Positions 1-9,789 of a stretch of DNA of 64,000 nucleotides are shown in pieces; position 1 is the first letter of the stretch, and each line of letters begins with the position of its first letter. The DNA lies in the NCBI GenBank assembly GCA_944326085.1, contig CALVCL010000012.1, positions 238,874 through 302,873 on the forward strand, written 5' to 3'. Under the pieces are notes generated by a model. The model saw nothing but the letters and a program-made list of their open reading frames with translations, was not told the origin of the DNA and did no database searches. Origin of the DNA: an uncultured Tidjanibacter sp. (GTDB lineage: Bacteria; Bacteroidota; Bacteroidia; Bacteroidales; Rikenellaceae). The translations under genes were made by a program, and so were the position numbers.

Positions 1-2
1 AA

Positions 3-230
3 GAAATACGCATGCCTCTGGGCCGCAAGAACTACATATTCATGCTCGTCGGTTTTGGCCTGCTCCTGCTCGGCTTCATATTGATGAGCGGCGGAGGCAG
101 TAAGACACCCGACCAGTTCGACTATTCGATGTTCAACTTCAGGCGCATAACCCTTGCGCCTATACTCGTACTGTCAGGTTTCGCCATGGAAATTTTCGCC
201 ATCATGAAACGCTTTAAAAACAACAAATAA
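3..230 (+). CDS. DUF3098 family small membrane protein, 5' end possibly outside window
   Basis: Small membrane protein of the Bacteroidota DUF3098 family, function unknown. Two hydrophobic segments are visible, one near residues 9-25 (from the ATG at 12) and one near residues 48-64, separated by a polar loop. The frame stays open to the left edge, with codons Glu-Ile-Arg just before the ATG at 12, so the true start may lie outside the window. In relatives this gene usually sits between ftsX and uppP, and uppP does follow here 12 bp downstream, so an operon is likely. Family assignment is from general sequence character and context. Confidence 0.7.
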   Translation, partial: EIRMPLGRKNYIFMLVGFGLLLLGFILMSGGGSKTPDQFDYSMFNFRRITLAPILVLSGFAMEIFAIMKRFKNNK

Positions 231-242
231 CCCTAGCACAAA

Positions 243-1028
243 ATGAGTATTCTGGAAGCCATAATCATGGGTATACTGCAGGGACTCACCGAATTCCTCC
301 CTGTCAGCAGCAGCGGTCACCTCGAATTGGCCAACTACTTTTTCGGCATTAAAGGAGAAAGCAACCTTCAGTTCACAATGGCTGTACATGCCGCAACAGT
401 ATTGAGTACCATTACAGTATTCTATCGCGAGATCGGACAGCTGTTCAAAGGTCTGTTCAAATTTCAAATGAATACCGAAACAAGGTATATCATCAATATC
501 ATCATTTCCATGATACCTATTGCCGTAGTCGGCTTCTTCTTCCGAGACACCATAGAGGGCCTGTTCACATCAAATCTTCTGCTCGTAGGCATCATGCTGC
601 TCATAACCGCCTGCCTGCTCACATTTGCCGGACTTGCCAAACCGCGCACAGGTCAGATTACTCCCGGACGCGCATTTGTGATAGGCATCGCACAAGCATT
701 GGCTGCCCTGCCAGGGTTGTCGCGCTCCGGTGCCACCATATCGACAGGGCTCCTACTCGGCGTACAGCGCAGCGAGATGTCCAAATTCTCGTTTCTTATG
801 GTTCTTGTTCCCATAATAGGCATGAACCTTTTGGAGCTCATCGGCATGAAAAGCGGTGTAGCTTCGGTCGGCACATGGCAGCTTGTATGCGGGTTTGTAG
901 CCGCATATTTTACAGGCACACTTGCCTGCCGCTGGATGATACGCATAGTCAATAAAGGCAAACTCACATGGTTTGCAGTATACTGTGCCGTTGTCGGTAT
1001 CATTTCAATATGTTTCTATCTGTTCTAA
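243..1028 (+). CDS. uppP: Undecaprenyl-diphosphatase UppP (BacA)
   Basis: Integral membrane phosphatase that recycles undecaprenyl pyrophosphate to the monophosphate carrier used for peptidoglycan and O-antigen synthesis. Its loss sensitises cells to bacitracin. The 261 aa length is typical. The first family signature GLTEFLPVSSSGH is at residues 14-26, with the catalytic-site Glu and Ser/His residues, and the second, PGLSRSGATIS, lies near residues 156-166. Several hydrophobic helices fill the rest. It follows the DUF3098 gene closely and precedes truB by 21 bp, so these genes are probably cotranscribed. Confidence 0.96.
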   Translation: MSILEAIIMGILQGLTEFLPVSSSGHLELANYFFGIKGESNLQFTMAVHAATVLSTITVFYREIGQLFKGLFKFQMNTETRYIINIIISMIPIAVVGFFFRDTIEGLFTSNLLLVGIMLLITACLLTFAGLAKPRTGQITPGRAFVIGIAQALAALPGLSRSGATISTGLLLGVQRSEMSKFSFLMVLVPIIGMNLLELIGMKSGVASVGTWQLVCGFVAAYFTGTLACRWMIRIVNKGKLTWFAVYCAVVGIISICFYLF

Positions 1029-1049
1029 CCAGACAAAACGCCAAACAAA

Positions 1050-1748
1050 TTGAAACAGCCGTTTTCGAAAGAGACAAACTTTAAGGAAGGTTATGTACTG
1101 GTGGCGGACAAGCCGTTGGGCTGGACTTCTACCGATGCGGTACGAAAGGTAAAATTCATGCTTCGCCGCAACGGGCTCAAAGATCTTAAAGTCGGTCATG
1201 CAGGGACACTCGATCCGTTAGCCAGCGGAGTATTACTGATATGCCTCGGCAAGGCCACAAAAATGGTTGAAACCCTACAGTCCGAAGAAAAAGAGTACAT
1301 AGCAGGCATAATGCTCGGAGCCACCACCCCAAGTTTTGACATGGAACATCCGGTCGATGCCACATATCCGTGGAAACATATCACACGCGATGACATCGAA
1401 AAGGCTCTTATATCACTTTCAGGAGAAAGGCTGCAAATGCCACCGCTCTATTCGGCAAAGAAAATAGACGGCCAGCGCGCCTACGAATACGCACGTGAAG
1501 GCGAGGAGGTCAAAATGAGGGCAGCAATGATAACAATATATTCCATGGAACTGCTCGAATGCAACCTCCCAAGCATCACAGTGCGGGTAACATGCAGCAA
1601 AGGGACCTACATCCGTTCGTTGGCACGCGAAATAGGTGAAGTGCTCCACAGCGGTGCATATCTCACATCGCTGCGCCGCACACGCAGTGGAGGTTTCCGC
1701 GTGGAGGATGCATACACAATGGATGAAATAACTGCAATACTGAAATAA
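1050..1748 (+). CDS. truB: tRNA pseudouridine(55) synthase TruB (TTG start)
   Basis: Converts U55 to pseudouridine in the T-loop of tRNAs. The signature GHAGTLDPLASG with its catalytic Asp is near residue 54, and the domain is otherwise complete at 232 aa. No ATG lies between the uppP stop and the conserved region, so a TTG start at 1050 is the most reasonable choice. No strong Shine-Dalgarno sequence is visible, as is common in Bacteroidota. An inverted repeat that could act as a terminator follows, so the uppP-truB transcript may end before queA. Confidence 0.94.
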   Translation: MKQPFSKETNFKEGYVLVADKPLGWTSTDAVRKVKFMLRRNGLKDLKVGHAGTLDPLASGVLLICLGKATKMVETLQSEEKEYIAGIMLGATTPSFDMEHPVDATYPWKHITRDDIEKALISLSGERLQMPPLYSAKKIDGQRAYEYAREGEEVKMRAAMITIYSMELLECNLPSITVRVTCSKGTYIRSLAREIGEVLHSGAYLTSLRRTRSGGFRVEDAYTMDEITAILK

Positions 1749-1773
1749 ACAGTCACACGCCATAAACCTCACA

Positions 1774-1801
1774 GCCCTAATCAGACATATCGGATTAGGG
1801 C
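1774..1801 (+). terminator. Inverted repeat downstream of truB
   Basis: Nine-base arms GCCCTAATC (1774-1782) and GATTAGGGC (1793-1801) with a 10-nt loop, followed by ATTTTAT. A plausible intrinsic terminator separating truB from queA, although the U-tract is short. Confidence 0.6.
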
Positions 1802-1960
1802 ATTTTATGTTGCTCATGTCTCTTCCAGACAAAAATCCAGATAAAAGTGAAACAAATTACAATTTTCATCGTAATATAATTACTTATGTCCTGCCCGAAG
1901 GCATAGCCCCGGACCGGTGACAACAGATACCATACATAAATTCTCGCATTATTTCAAGGG

Positions 1961-3010
1961 ATGAAACTTTCACAGTACAACTACAACTTTTCGCCCGAAC
2001 TATTGGCGAAATATCCCACCGAGAACCGCGATGAGTCGCGCCTCATGGTCATAGACCGTAAAACGGGCAAAATCGAACACAGAATTTTCAAGGACATAAT
2101 AGACTACTTCAACGAGAAGGACGTTTTCATATTCAATAACACCAAGGTATTCCCCGCAAGGCTTTACGGCAACAAGGAAAAAACCGGTGCCGAAATCGAA
2201 ATCTTTCTGCTTCGCGAGCTCAACCGCGACCTTCGGCTGTGGGACGTACTCGTAGATCCAGCACGCAAAATACGTATAGGCAACAAACTATATTTCGGCG
2301 ATGACGACCTGCTTGTTGCCGAAGTCATAGACAATACCACCTCAAGAGGACGCACACTGCGTTTCCTTTTCGATGGTTCCTACGAAGAATTCCGCGCCAC
2401 ACTGTACAAATTCGGAGAAACTCCACTTCCACGCTGGATACGCGACAAGGTGGAACCTATCGACGCCGAACGCTATCAGACCATTTTCGCGACCGAGGAA
2501 GGTGCAGTAGCCGCCCCGACCGCAGGTCTTCATTTCAGCAAGCACCTTCTCAAAAGGCTCGAAATCAAAGGCATCGAGTCCGCTATGATAACGCTCCACG
2601 TTGGGCTTGGCAACTTCCGGACTGTCGATGTCGAGGACCTAACAAAACATAAGATGGACTCCGAACAAATGCGTATCTCCGAGGAGGCAGCTGAAAAGGT
2701 CAATGCGGCAAAACGCAGCGGCCACCGTGTATGTGCAATCGGCACATCGGTACAGAGAGCTATCGAAAGCAGCGTATCGACCAACGGCATGCTTAAACCG
2801 CGCGAAGGCTGGACCAACAAGTTCATCTTCTGCCCCTACGAATTCAGCATAGCCGATTCAATGGTCTCTAACTTTCATCTCCCTTGTTCGACACAACTCA
2901 TGCATGTTGCGGCATTCGGCGGATACGATACCATCATGAATGCCTACAAAGTAGCCATCGAAGAAGGTTACCGCTTCGGCACCTACGGCGATGCCATGCT
3001 GATACTATGA
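1961..3010 (+). CDS. queA: S-adenosylmethionine:tRNA ribosyltransferase-isomerase QueA
   Basis: Transfers the ribosyl moiety of SAM onto preQ1-modified tRNA to form epoxyqueuosine, the penultimate step of queuosine synthesis. The 349 aa length matches the family. The N-terminal region contains the conserved block [13 protein letters not shown] and the middle contains AAPTAGLHF, both typical of QueA. It has an ATG start with GGGATG context and a 210-nt upstream gap after the truB hairpin, so it may have its own promoter. A half-size glycogen-synthase-like gene follows after 88 bp. Confidence 0.96.
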   Translation: MKLSQYNYNFSPELLAKYPTENRDESRLMVIDRKTGKIEHRIFKDIIDYFNEKDVFIFNNTKVFPARLYGNKEKTGAEIEIFLLRELNRDLRLWDVLVDPARKIRIGNKLYFGDDDLLVAEVIDNTTSRGRTLRFLFDGSYEEFRATLYKFGETPLPRWIRDKVEPIDAERYQTIFATEEGAVAAPTAGLHFSKHLLKRLEIKGIESAMITLHVGLGNFRTVDVEDLTKHKMDSEQMRISEEAAEKVNAAKRSGHRVCAIGTSVQRAIESSVSTNGMLKPREGWTNKFIFCPYEFSIADSMVSNFHLPCSTQLMHVAAFGGYDTIMNAYKVAIEEGYRFGTYGDAMLIL

Positions 3011-3098
3011 TGACATACCGCCGAGCCTTTTTTGAATTTAAAAATGGCAGGCTTGTAAATTATTCGTACATTTGCAAGTATTCTTAAGTTTCCTATAA

Positions 3099-3911
3099 AT
3101 GGCTGGCTCAAAAATACTATACGTTTGTCAGGAGATAACCCCTTATCTACCACCGACTGACATTTCGTCGGAATGCAGGCAACTTGTACAGGCCATGCAG
3201 GAGCGGGGCAATGAAACAAGAACTTTCATGCCGCGCTACGGCGTTATAAACGAAAGGCGCAATCAGTTGCATGAGGTCATCCGCCTTTCGGGAATGAACC
3301 TTATCATCGACGACAATGACCACCAGCTTATCATTAAGGTGGCTTCCATACCGTCGGCAAGGGTTCAGATATATTTCATCGACAACGACGATTATTTTGC
3401 CCGCAAGGCAGTACTGAACGACCCAGACAATGGAAAGCCTTTCCAAGATAACGACGAAAGAGCCACTTTCTTCGCAAGGGGCGTACTCGAAACTGTACGC
3501 AAGTTGAGGTGGACTCCTGATATTGTCCACTGTCACGGCTGGTTCTCGTCAGTCATGCCTATATATCTACGCAACACATTCGCTGACGATCCGATGTTCA
3601 GTAATGTAAAAATTGCTGTTTCGATATACGACGATGCCTTCGCCGGAACACTTGCTCCCGAGTTCCGTCAGAAAATCGAGAACGAGAATATCAACGACAC
3701 AAAACTGTCATTGCTTGACAATCCTTCATACGAAAACGTCATGAAACTCGTTATAGAGTATGCCGATGGTATTGTTATGCGCACGCCAAACCCATCACCG
3801 GAAATAACTGCAGCATTGGGGAAGGCAGGAAAGCCGATAATGGCATGGCAGCCGGCCGATACTCCCGACTATTTCGACAATTACCAGAAATTCTATGAAG
3901 GGCTTCTATAA
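3099..3911 (+). CDS. Half-size GT5 (glycogen/starch synthase-like) protein
   Basis: This 270 aa protein corresponds only to the N-terminal Rossmann half of glycogen/starch synthases (GT5). It begins KILYVCQEITPYLPPTDIS, where true synthases have a KTGG sugar-nucleotide motif, and that motif is absent. It contains PDIVHCHGWFSS, equivalent to the conserved HxHDW-type region of the family. The C-terminal GT-B half is missing, and the frame closes cleanly on the next gene, so this looks like a stable short family rather than a broken one. The last 17 bp overlap the DUF4270 lipoprotein gene, implying translational coupling. Catalytic activity is doubtful and its role is unknown. Confidence 0.75.
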   Translation: MAGSKILYVCQEITPYLPPTDISSECRQLVQAMQERGNETRTFMPRYGVINERRNQLHEVIRLSGMNLIIDDNDHQLIIKVASIPSARVQIYFIDNDDYFARKAVLNDPDNGKPFQDNDERATFFARGVLETVRKLRWTPDIVHCHGWFSSVMPIYLRNTFADDPMFSNVKIAVSIYDDAFAGTLAPEFRQKIENENINDTKLSLLDNPSYENVMKLVIEYADGIVMRTPNPSPEITAALGKAGKPIMAWQPADTPDYFDNYQKFYEGLL

Positions 3912-5376
3912 GCACATCTCATTATTTGCCGTAGCGGTGACTGCGGCAATATTGGTTTCGTCATGCACAAATGTTGATGACACATTGGGTGGCAGTCTCA
4001 TTCCCGGAGGTGGTGAAAAACTGGAAATACGCATAGACACTATCGGGCTGGGTGCAAACGAAACCATAAAGGCCTTTCAAACATATACCGACTCCATCGG
4101 TCTTCGCGGCTCGACGGCCAACACCCGCGGCTCCATGAATACGAATGTGGGATATATAGGTTCCATGTCCGACCCTTTGCTTGGCATAACCTGCGGGGCA
4201 TCCGCATTTACCGGTACGCCAGCCGAACCTTATACCCCAAACTTCTTCAAAGGACGCAAAGGCCCGTTCGATTCTGTAAAGCTGGTAATCAACATGAAAC
4301 TGGTCGGTGGCAATCCAAGCCAGAAACAGACATTCAACATATATCGTCTGCGCGACTCTCTCGCCTATTCGACAGACACAATGTATTATCAGTCATTCCA
4401 ATACGAAAAATATATCTACGAAGATCCCGTATTCTGTTTCGATTATTCAGGAGAGCCGACCGATATAGAAGAAATAAAACTGACAATACTTCCCGCAGGA
4501 GAGAAACTCCTCGAAGAACTTTACATGGCGGATACAATGCTGTTCTATAACGAAAAGACACTCGATTTTCTCGAACAGTTCAAAGGTTTCGTAATAGCAC
4601 AGGCCCCTGGCACAACATCAGATGCAGCACTTTATGCCAACTATCTGCCTAACACCAACATGAACTTCTATTTCCAGCGCGAAAGGGACGAATGGGAAAT
4701 AGAACTCGATACTGATGACGATGATTACAAGGGAGAAAAAGAAGTTACTGCCGCATTCCAGATATCATTCTCCGATGCGGAAGGCACATACAATACATCC
4801 GTAGCCTGCATATCACACGACTACAGTGGTACACAATACGCAGGCCTTAACGACAAACAGGAAATTGCTGTTGACGGTTCAGCATACATACAGGGCATAG
4901 GAGGCATGGCTACGGTATTGGAATTCCCAGACGGATTTTTCGATGCCATCGAGGCTCTCAAGCCAACTACCGATTACGGTATCTTCATAAATCAGGCACA
5001 AATGTATGTTTGGATGACGGAACATACCATCGAAGCATACGACAAGGCATTCCAGATGTTGGGAAGTTATACCGACTATGGTAGATTTACAACCATACCC
5101 GACTATTACATATCTGGTTCCTCGAGTATCGAGGTAGCTTACGGAGGAGAGTTGAACCGAACGCCTGGTAAAGGCTATTACATGATGGATATCTCCTCGT
5201 TCCTTCAGCATGCCCTACAGAATGACGACGATGAAAGCCGACGCTTCACTATAGCCCCGACATATTCGCCATACACGCCATTTTCCGACTATCTTTCAAA
5301 GATACAGGTCAATGGCAGCAGCGAACCGATAAGGGTTAAAATCACCTATACACTCATAGCACCCGACGAGAAATAG
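3895..5376 (+). CDS. DUF4270 family lipoprotein
   Basis: Predicted lipoprotein of 493 aa with a signal peptide and the lipobox VSSC at Cys24. The mature protein is rich in beta-strand-like segments. It resembles the Bacteroidota DUF4270 family, which is usually encoded directly after the short GT5 protein, exactly as here (17-bp overlap). Function is unknown; the pairing suggests a shared envelope role. A strong hairpin follows the stop codon, so the two-gene unit ends here. Confidence 0.8.
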   Translation: MKGFYKHISLFAVAVTAAILVSSCTNVDDTLGGSLIPGGGEKLEIRIDTIGLGANETIKAFQTYTDSIGLRGSTANTRGSMNTNVGYIGSMSDPLLGITCGASAFTGTPAEPYTPNFFKGRKGPFDSVKLVINMKLVGGNPSQKQTFNIYRLRDSLAYSTDTMYYQSFQYEKYIYEDPVFCFDYSGEPTDIEEIKLTILPAGEKLLEELYMADTMLFYNEKTLDFLEQFKGFVIAQAPGTTSDAALYANYLPNTNMNFYFQRERDEWEIELDTDDDDYKGEKEVTAAFQISFSDAEGTYNTSVACISHDYSGTQYAGLNDKQEIAVDGSAYIQGIGGMATVLEFPDGFFDAIEALKPTTDYGIFINQAQMYVWMTEHTIEAYDKAFQMLGSYTDYGRFTTIPDYYISGSSSIEVAYGGELNRTPGKGYYMMDISSFLQHALQNDDDESRRFTIAPTYSPYTPFSDYLSKIQVNGSSEPIRVKITYTLIAPDEK

Positions 5377-5382
5377 ACTGAA

Positions 5383-5411
5383 CAGAACCTAAAAATATGT
5401 TTTAGGTTCTG
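5383..5411 (+). terminator. Intrinsic terminator after the DUF4270 gene
   Basis: Twelve-base arms CAGAACCTAAAA (5383-5394) and TTTTAGGTTCTG (5400-5411) with a short loop, followed by TTTTCA. Because the arms are A/T-flanked it could work on both strands. Confidence 0.75.
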
Positions 5412-5435
5412 TTTTCATAGACACCCATACCTACA

Positions 5436-7769
5436 ATGGCGCAGGAAAAGAAGCAAACAACCACAAAAAAGGCCCACGAGAACCTTGTTATTGTCGAATC
5501 TCCGGCCAAAGCTAAAACAATCGAGAAATTCCTTGGGAAAGACTACACTGTGATGTCTAGTTACGGTCACATCCGCGACCTGTCGAAGAAGGAACTCGGC
5601 ATAGATATAAAAAACAACTTCCAACCCGACTACGAGATATCACCTGACAAGAAGAAACTTGTCGAAACACTAGCAAAAAACGCACATGATGCCAAACAGG
5701 TGTGGCTTGCATCCGATGAAGACCGCGAAGGAGAAGCCATAGCCTGGCACCTCAGCCAAGTTTTGGGACTGCCTGTCGACCGCACACGGCGCATAGTATT
5801 CCACGAAATTACCAAAAGTGCGATAATAAATGCCATAGAGCATCCGCGCACAATAGACATGAACCTCGTCAATGCCCAGCAGGCACGACGCGTACTGGAT
5901 CGCCTGGTAGGTTTCGAACTGTCCCCAGTGCTGTGGAAGAAGGTCAAACCGTCGCTTTCGGCAGGGAGGGTACAAAGCGTAGCCGTGAGGCTTATTGTAG
6001 AGAAAGAAAGGGAGATAATGAACTTCGCGCCGTCGCCATATTATAGGGTGACAGCACGCTTTTACCGCAACGACGACCCATCAAAAACTCTATTCAAGGC
6101 TGAACTCGACAACCGCTTCCAGACGGCCGAGGAAGCAGAACAATTCCTTGCTTCGTGCCGCGATGCTGCATTCAAAGTTATCAGTTGCGAAAGCAAACCG
6201 GCCGAAAGGTATCCTGCGGGCCCGTTCACCACATCGACCCTCCAGCAGGAGGCAGGCCGCAAACTGGGCATGTCTGTTGCACAGACAATGACCGTTGCTC
6301 AGCGTCTGTACGAAAGCGGTTACATAACCTACATGCGTACAGACTCGCAGAACCTGTCGTCACAGGCTATTGCCGCTGCACGCGAGGAAATCATAAAACT
6401 GTTCGGAGAGCAGTACAGTTCCTCGCGCCAATACAAAACCAAGAGCAAAGGTGCACAGGAGGCCCACGAAGCTATCCGCCCATCCTATCTCAACCGTCAA
6501 CAGATAGATGGTACGACAGAGGAACAGCGTCTTTACGAACTTATCTGGAAACGTACAGTGGCATCACAGATGTCACCGGCCCGCATTGAGAAAACCGTTG
6601 CCCGCATATCGGCAGACACATCGCCATACAAATTTACAGCAACCGGCGAAGTCGTGATGTTCGATGGATTTTTGAAACTGTACAGTGAGACTGTCGAAGA
6701 CGAAACTGAAGAAGGACCGGACAATGTACTACCGGAACTCAATACAGGAGATGTTCTTTCGTATCAGGACATATCTGCTACAGAACGGTTCACCCAGCCG
6801 CCTTTCCGATACAGCGAAGCATCTCTTGTCCGCCGTCTTGAGGAACTCGGTATAGGGCGTCCGTCAACATATGCTCCGACAATATCCACAATCATAGCCC
6901 GCGGATACGTAATACGTCAAAACAAGCCAGGTGAGAAACGTGCCTACAATCTTATAAAATTAGAAAAAGGTAAGATAACCACCAAGGAACTGTCGGAAAC
7001 TGTAGGTCGCGAAAAAGCCAAACTGGCTCCTACCGATATAGGCATGATTGTCAACGACTATCTCGACAAACACTTCGAAAAGATACTCGACTATAACTTC
7101 ACCGCCAATGTCGAAAAGGAATTCGACGAAATAGCAGAAGGCGAAAAGGAGTGGACAAAGATGATATCCGATTTCTACGCCAAGTTCCACCCGACCGTTG
7201 AACAGGCGCTCGAGGAACAGCCTTCACGCAACAGCAAGGAGCGAGTGCTTGGCGTTGACCCGAAAACAGGCCGTCAGGTGTCGGCCCGCATAGGACGTTA
7301 CGGTCCCATGGTTCAAATTGAGGCCGAGGAGGGCGGCAAGCCGCGCTATGCGAGCATGAAGAAAGGACAGCTCATCGACACCATTACGCTTGACGAAGCT
7401 CTTGCTCTTTTCGCCCTTCCCCGCACGCTTGGTGAATATGAAGGCAAGGAAGTTGTGGTGTCCACCGGACGTTACGGCCCCTATGTACGTTACGATGGCA
7501 AGTTTACTTCGCTGCCACGAAAGGATGACCCGTACAGCATCACGCTGGAACGTGCCATAGAGCTGATACACGAAAAAGAAAATGCCGCCAAAGCCTCCAA
7601 GGAACCTATAAAGGTATTTGAAGAGGATGCTACGATGAAGGTGCTAAACGGACGCTACGGTCCGTACATCTCATGGAACGGAAAGAACTACCGCATTCCA
7701 AAAGGAACCGACCCTGCAAGCCTCACTTTTGAACAGACCAAACAGATAATCGAAAAATCCCAAAAATAA
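5436..7769 (+). CDS. topA: DNA topoisomerase I
   Basis: Type IA topoisomerase that relaxes negative supercoils. The TOPRIM domain begins near residue 17 with IVESPAKAKTIEKFLG and carries the acidic motif ASDEDREGEAIAW. The active-site tyrosine lies in YITYMRTDSQNLS. Instead of zinc ribbons the C-terminal part has three glycine/tyrosine repeats of the form GRYGP (RIGRYGP, STGRYGPYV and LNGRYGPYI), as in other Bacteroidota enzymes. The 777 aa length is normal. It stands alone between two terminators and faces cinA. Confidence 0.97.
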   Translation: MAQEKKQTTTKKAHENLVIVESPAKAKTIEKFLGKDYTVMSSYGHIRDLSKKELGIDIKNNFQPDYEISPDKKKLVETLAKNAHDAKQVWLASDEDREGEAIAWHLSQVLGLPVDRTRRIVFHEITKSAIINAIEHPRTIDMNLVNAQQARRVLDRLVGFELSPVLWKKVKPSLSAGRVQSVAVRLIVEKEREIMNFAPSPYYRVTARFYRNDDPSKTLFKAELDNRFQTAEEAEQFLASCRDAAFKVISCESKPAERYPAGPFTTSTLQQEAGRKLGMSVAQTMTVAQRLYESGYITYMRTDSQNLSSQAIAAAREEIIKLFGEQYSSSRQYKTKSKGAQEAHEAIRPSYLNRQQIDGTTEEQRLYELIWKRTVASQMSPARIEKTVARISADTSPYKFTATGEVVMFDGFLKLYSETVEDETEEGPDNVLPELNTGDVLSYQDISATERFTQPPFRYSEASLVRRLEELGIGRPSTYAPTISTIIARGYVIRQNKPGEKRAYNLIKLEKGKITTKELSETVGREKAKLAPTDIGMIVNDYLDKHFEKILDYNFTANVEKEFDEIAEGEKEWTKMISDFYAKFHPTVEQALEEQPSRNSKERVLGVDPKTGRQVSARIGRYGPMVQIEAEEGGKPRYASMKKGQLIDTITLDEALALFALPRTLGEYEGKEVVVSTGRYGPYVRYDGKFTSLPRKDDPYSITLERAIELIHEKENAAKASKEPIKVFEEDATMKVLNGRYGPYISWNGKNYRIPKGTDPASLTFEQTKQIIEKSQK

Positions 7770-7770
7770 A

Positions 7771-7814
7771 ATAACCAAAGGCCGCTGAATTAAGTTTCAG
7801 CGGCCTTTGGTTAT
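7771..7814. terminator. Bidirectional terminator between topA and cinA
   Basis: A perfect 19-bp inverted repeat (7771-7789 and 7796-7814) with a 6-nt loop lies between two convergent genes. A/T runs on both sides allow termination of both topA and cinA transcripts. Confidence 0.9.
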
Positions 7815-7825
7815 TTTAAGGTCCA

Positions 7826-9073
7826 TTACCGCAACGCAGACACAAGTTCAAGACGCAACATATTTGCGGCCGCCGCTGCAAAACGCTCTATATTCTGCGG
7901 ACGCAGTCTACTGAACACGAACTTACGGGCCATCGTACCGTTCGGAGTAGCAAGCCCTATCCATACCGTACCGACAGGTTTCTCTTCACTACCGCCCGCA
8001 GGACCGGCTATCCCAGTTGTCGACAACGCATAATCTGAACCGCACAGACAACGTACACCATCTGCCATTGCCATAGCAGTTTCCTCGCTCACGGCGCCAT
8101 AGAGTTCCAACGTATCGCGAGGTACTCCAAGCACATTAGCCTTGACATCATTGCTGTACGACACAACCCCACCAAGGAAATACTCCGATGCTCCAGCCAT
8201 TGCCGTAAACGATGCGCTCAATGCTCCTCCGGTACACGACTCCGCCACAGCCAAAGTAGCTCCTGCCTTTCGCAAAAGAGCAGCCGTCGCCGATGCTACA
8301 GTGTCATCTTCGTAACCGACAAAATACTCTGGTATCATACGTTCGAGTTCCTTAAAACGCCTATCGATTTCCGTCTCCTCGCTGTCACTCTTGATATCGT
8401 AAGCCGACAAACGAAGTCTTATCTGAGACGGACTTGGAAGATATGCAAGATGCAGGTATTCCGGCAAGGCATCTTCCCACGAAGCAATTGTTGCAGCAAG
8501 CACCGACTCGGCCAAACCAAATGTTATGGCCGTACGGTGTACTACCTTGCCCTGTTTGAAATATGCCAGCAGTCGCGGCAACACTTCTGCGGTCATCAGC
8601 TCCTTCATCTCAAACGGAACGCCCGGAAGCGATACTACCACCTTACCGTCGCGCTCGAACCACATACCAGGCGCTGTTCCATGCAAATTCTGAAGCACCG
8701 TAGCCGTATCAGGCACCATAGCCTGTCCCCGGTTCAACTCGTTGTATTCTATTCCGCGCGCCGCAAGAGTACGCTCATTGCGCATATAAGTCTCTTCATC
8801 ACACACCATTCTGCCACCAAACATCTCTGCAAGCGTCAGTTTTGTTATATCGTCCTTAGTCGGACCAAGGCCGCCTGTGATGATTACGGCATCCGACTTT
8901 GCCAAAGCACCGTCGACAGCCGCCACAATCTCCCCGCGATTATCGCCTATGGAGAGTTTGCGCGTCACCGTAAACCCTGCCTCATTCAACCGTGCAGCTA
9001 TCCATGCAGAATTGGTATCCACTATCTGGCCGATAAGTATCTCATCGCCTATAGTAATGATTTCAGTATTCAT
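7826..9073 (-). CDS. cinA: CinA-like nicotinamide-nucleotide amidase
   Basis: Two-domain protein of 415 aa. The N-terminal MoCF/COG1058 domain starts MNTEIITIGDEILIGQ and includes ITGGLGPTKDD. The C-terminal CinA domain contains AESCTGGALSA and the GIAGPAGG motif typical of the NMN deamidase. In other bacteria CinA converts NMN to NaMN in pyridine nucleotide recycling. It is the last gene of a minus-strand series cvpA-rsgA-trmH-cinA and ends at a shared terminator with topA. Confidence 0.92.
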   Translation of the reverse strand: MNTEIITIGDEILIGQIVDTNSAWIAARLNEAGFTVTRKLSIGDNRGEIVAAVDGALAKSDAVIITGGLGPTKDDITKLTLAEMFGGRMVCDEETYMRNERTLAARGIEYNELNRGQAMVPDTATVLQNLHGTAPGMWFERDGKVVVSLPGVPFEMKELMTAEVLPRLLAYFKQGKVVHRTAITFGLAESVLAATIASWEDALPEYLHLAYLPSPSQIRLRLSAYDIKSDSEETEIDRRFKELERMIPEYFVGYEDDTVASATAALLRKAGATLAVAESCTGGALSASFTAMAGASEYFLGGVVSYSNDVKANVLGVPRDTLELYGAVSEETAMAMADGVRCLCGSDYALSTTGIAGPAGGSEEKPVGTVWIGLATPNGTMARKFVFSRLRPQNIERFAAAAANMLRLELVSALR

Positions 9074-9096
9074 ATGATTCTATATTGTCGCATTTC

Positions 9097-9789
9097 CTAC
9101 TGCGGAAAGTGCATATCAAGTATCGTCTCTGCACCGCGTATGCTTTTGGTCATCCATTCAAGCAACAAACGCTGACGTTCGCATTCCCCGAGCCGCCATG
9201 CGGCCGCACTGCCATGCAGTTTCTGCGACAGCATATACAACACTATTGAGGCTGAGGCCGACACATTTAGGCTCTCCACAAATCCGCACATCGGAATACG
9301 CAGGAATCCGTCGGCAGCAGCAATCACTTCATCGCTCACACCGGCATGTTCCGTACCGAAAAACACCACAAAGGGAGATGCAGTCACATCGAACACCTCC
9401 GGACTTATATCACCGCTATGTGGTGTTGTGGCAATGATACGGTATCCGGCTTTGCGAAACGATGCGATGGCCTCGCTCGTATCTGCATGACGGCAAATAT
9501 CAATCCATTTGTCTGATCCTTTCACCACATCCGCATTAGGCGAGAACGGACAAAGCGTCTCGACCGTATGTATATCCTGTATACCGAAAGCCTCACAGGT
9601 GCGTATTATGGCACTTGCATTCTGCGAATGAAACGTATTCTCCATGCATACCGTCATCCAGCGCGTACGCATGTCAAGCACACGCAACAGGGTATCGAGC
9701 CTCTCGGGCAGCATAAATTGTGTCAAATAGTCAGTACGCTCACGATACCATGACGTACCGTATTCCTGCCTACTGTCGGTATTTTCCAT
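9097..9789 (-). CDS. trmH: TrmH-type tRNA/rRNA 2'-O-methyltransferase (SpoU family)
   Basis: SPOUT-class RNA methyltransferase that likely methylates the 2'-OH of G18 in tRNA. All three SpoU motifs are present: motif 1 in NASAIIRTCEAFG, motif 2 in FFGTEHAG, and motif 3 in IPMCGFVESLNVSASASI. The knot forms around these last two. I place the start at the ATG at 9789 (230 aa) rather than a TTG three codons upstream. This start overlaps the end of rsgA by 20 bp, suggesting coupling. Confidence 0.88.
   Translation of the reverse strand: MENTDSRQEYGTSWYRERTDYLTQFMLPERLDTLLRVLDMRTRWMTVCMENTFHSQNASAIIRTCEAFGIQDIHTVETLCPFSPNADVVKGSDKWIDICRHADTSEAIASFRKAGYRIIATTPHSGDISPEVFDVTASPFVVFFGTEHAGVSDEVIAAADGFLRIPMCGFVESLNVSASASIVLYMLSQKLHGSAAAWRLGECERQRLLLEWMTKSIRGAETILDMHFPQ

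Noticed and set aside
1005..1199. Minus-strand frame over the start of truB
   Set aside because: It is a shadow of truB; the plus strand carries the TruB signature.
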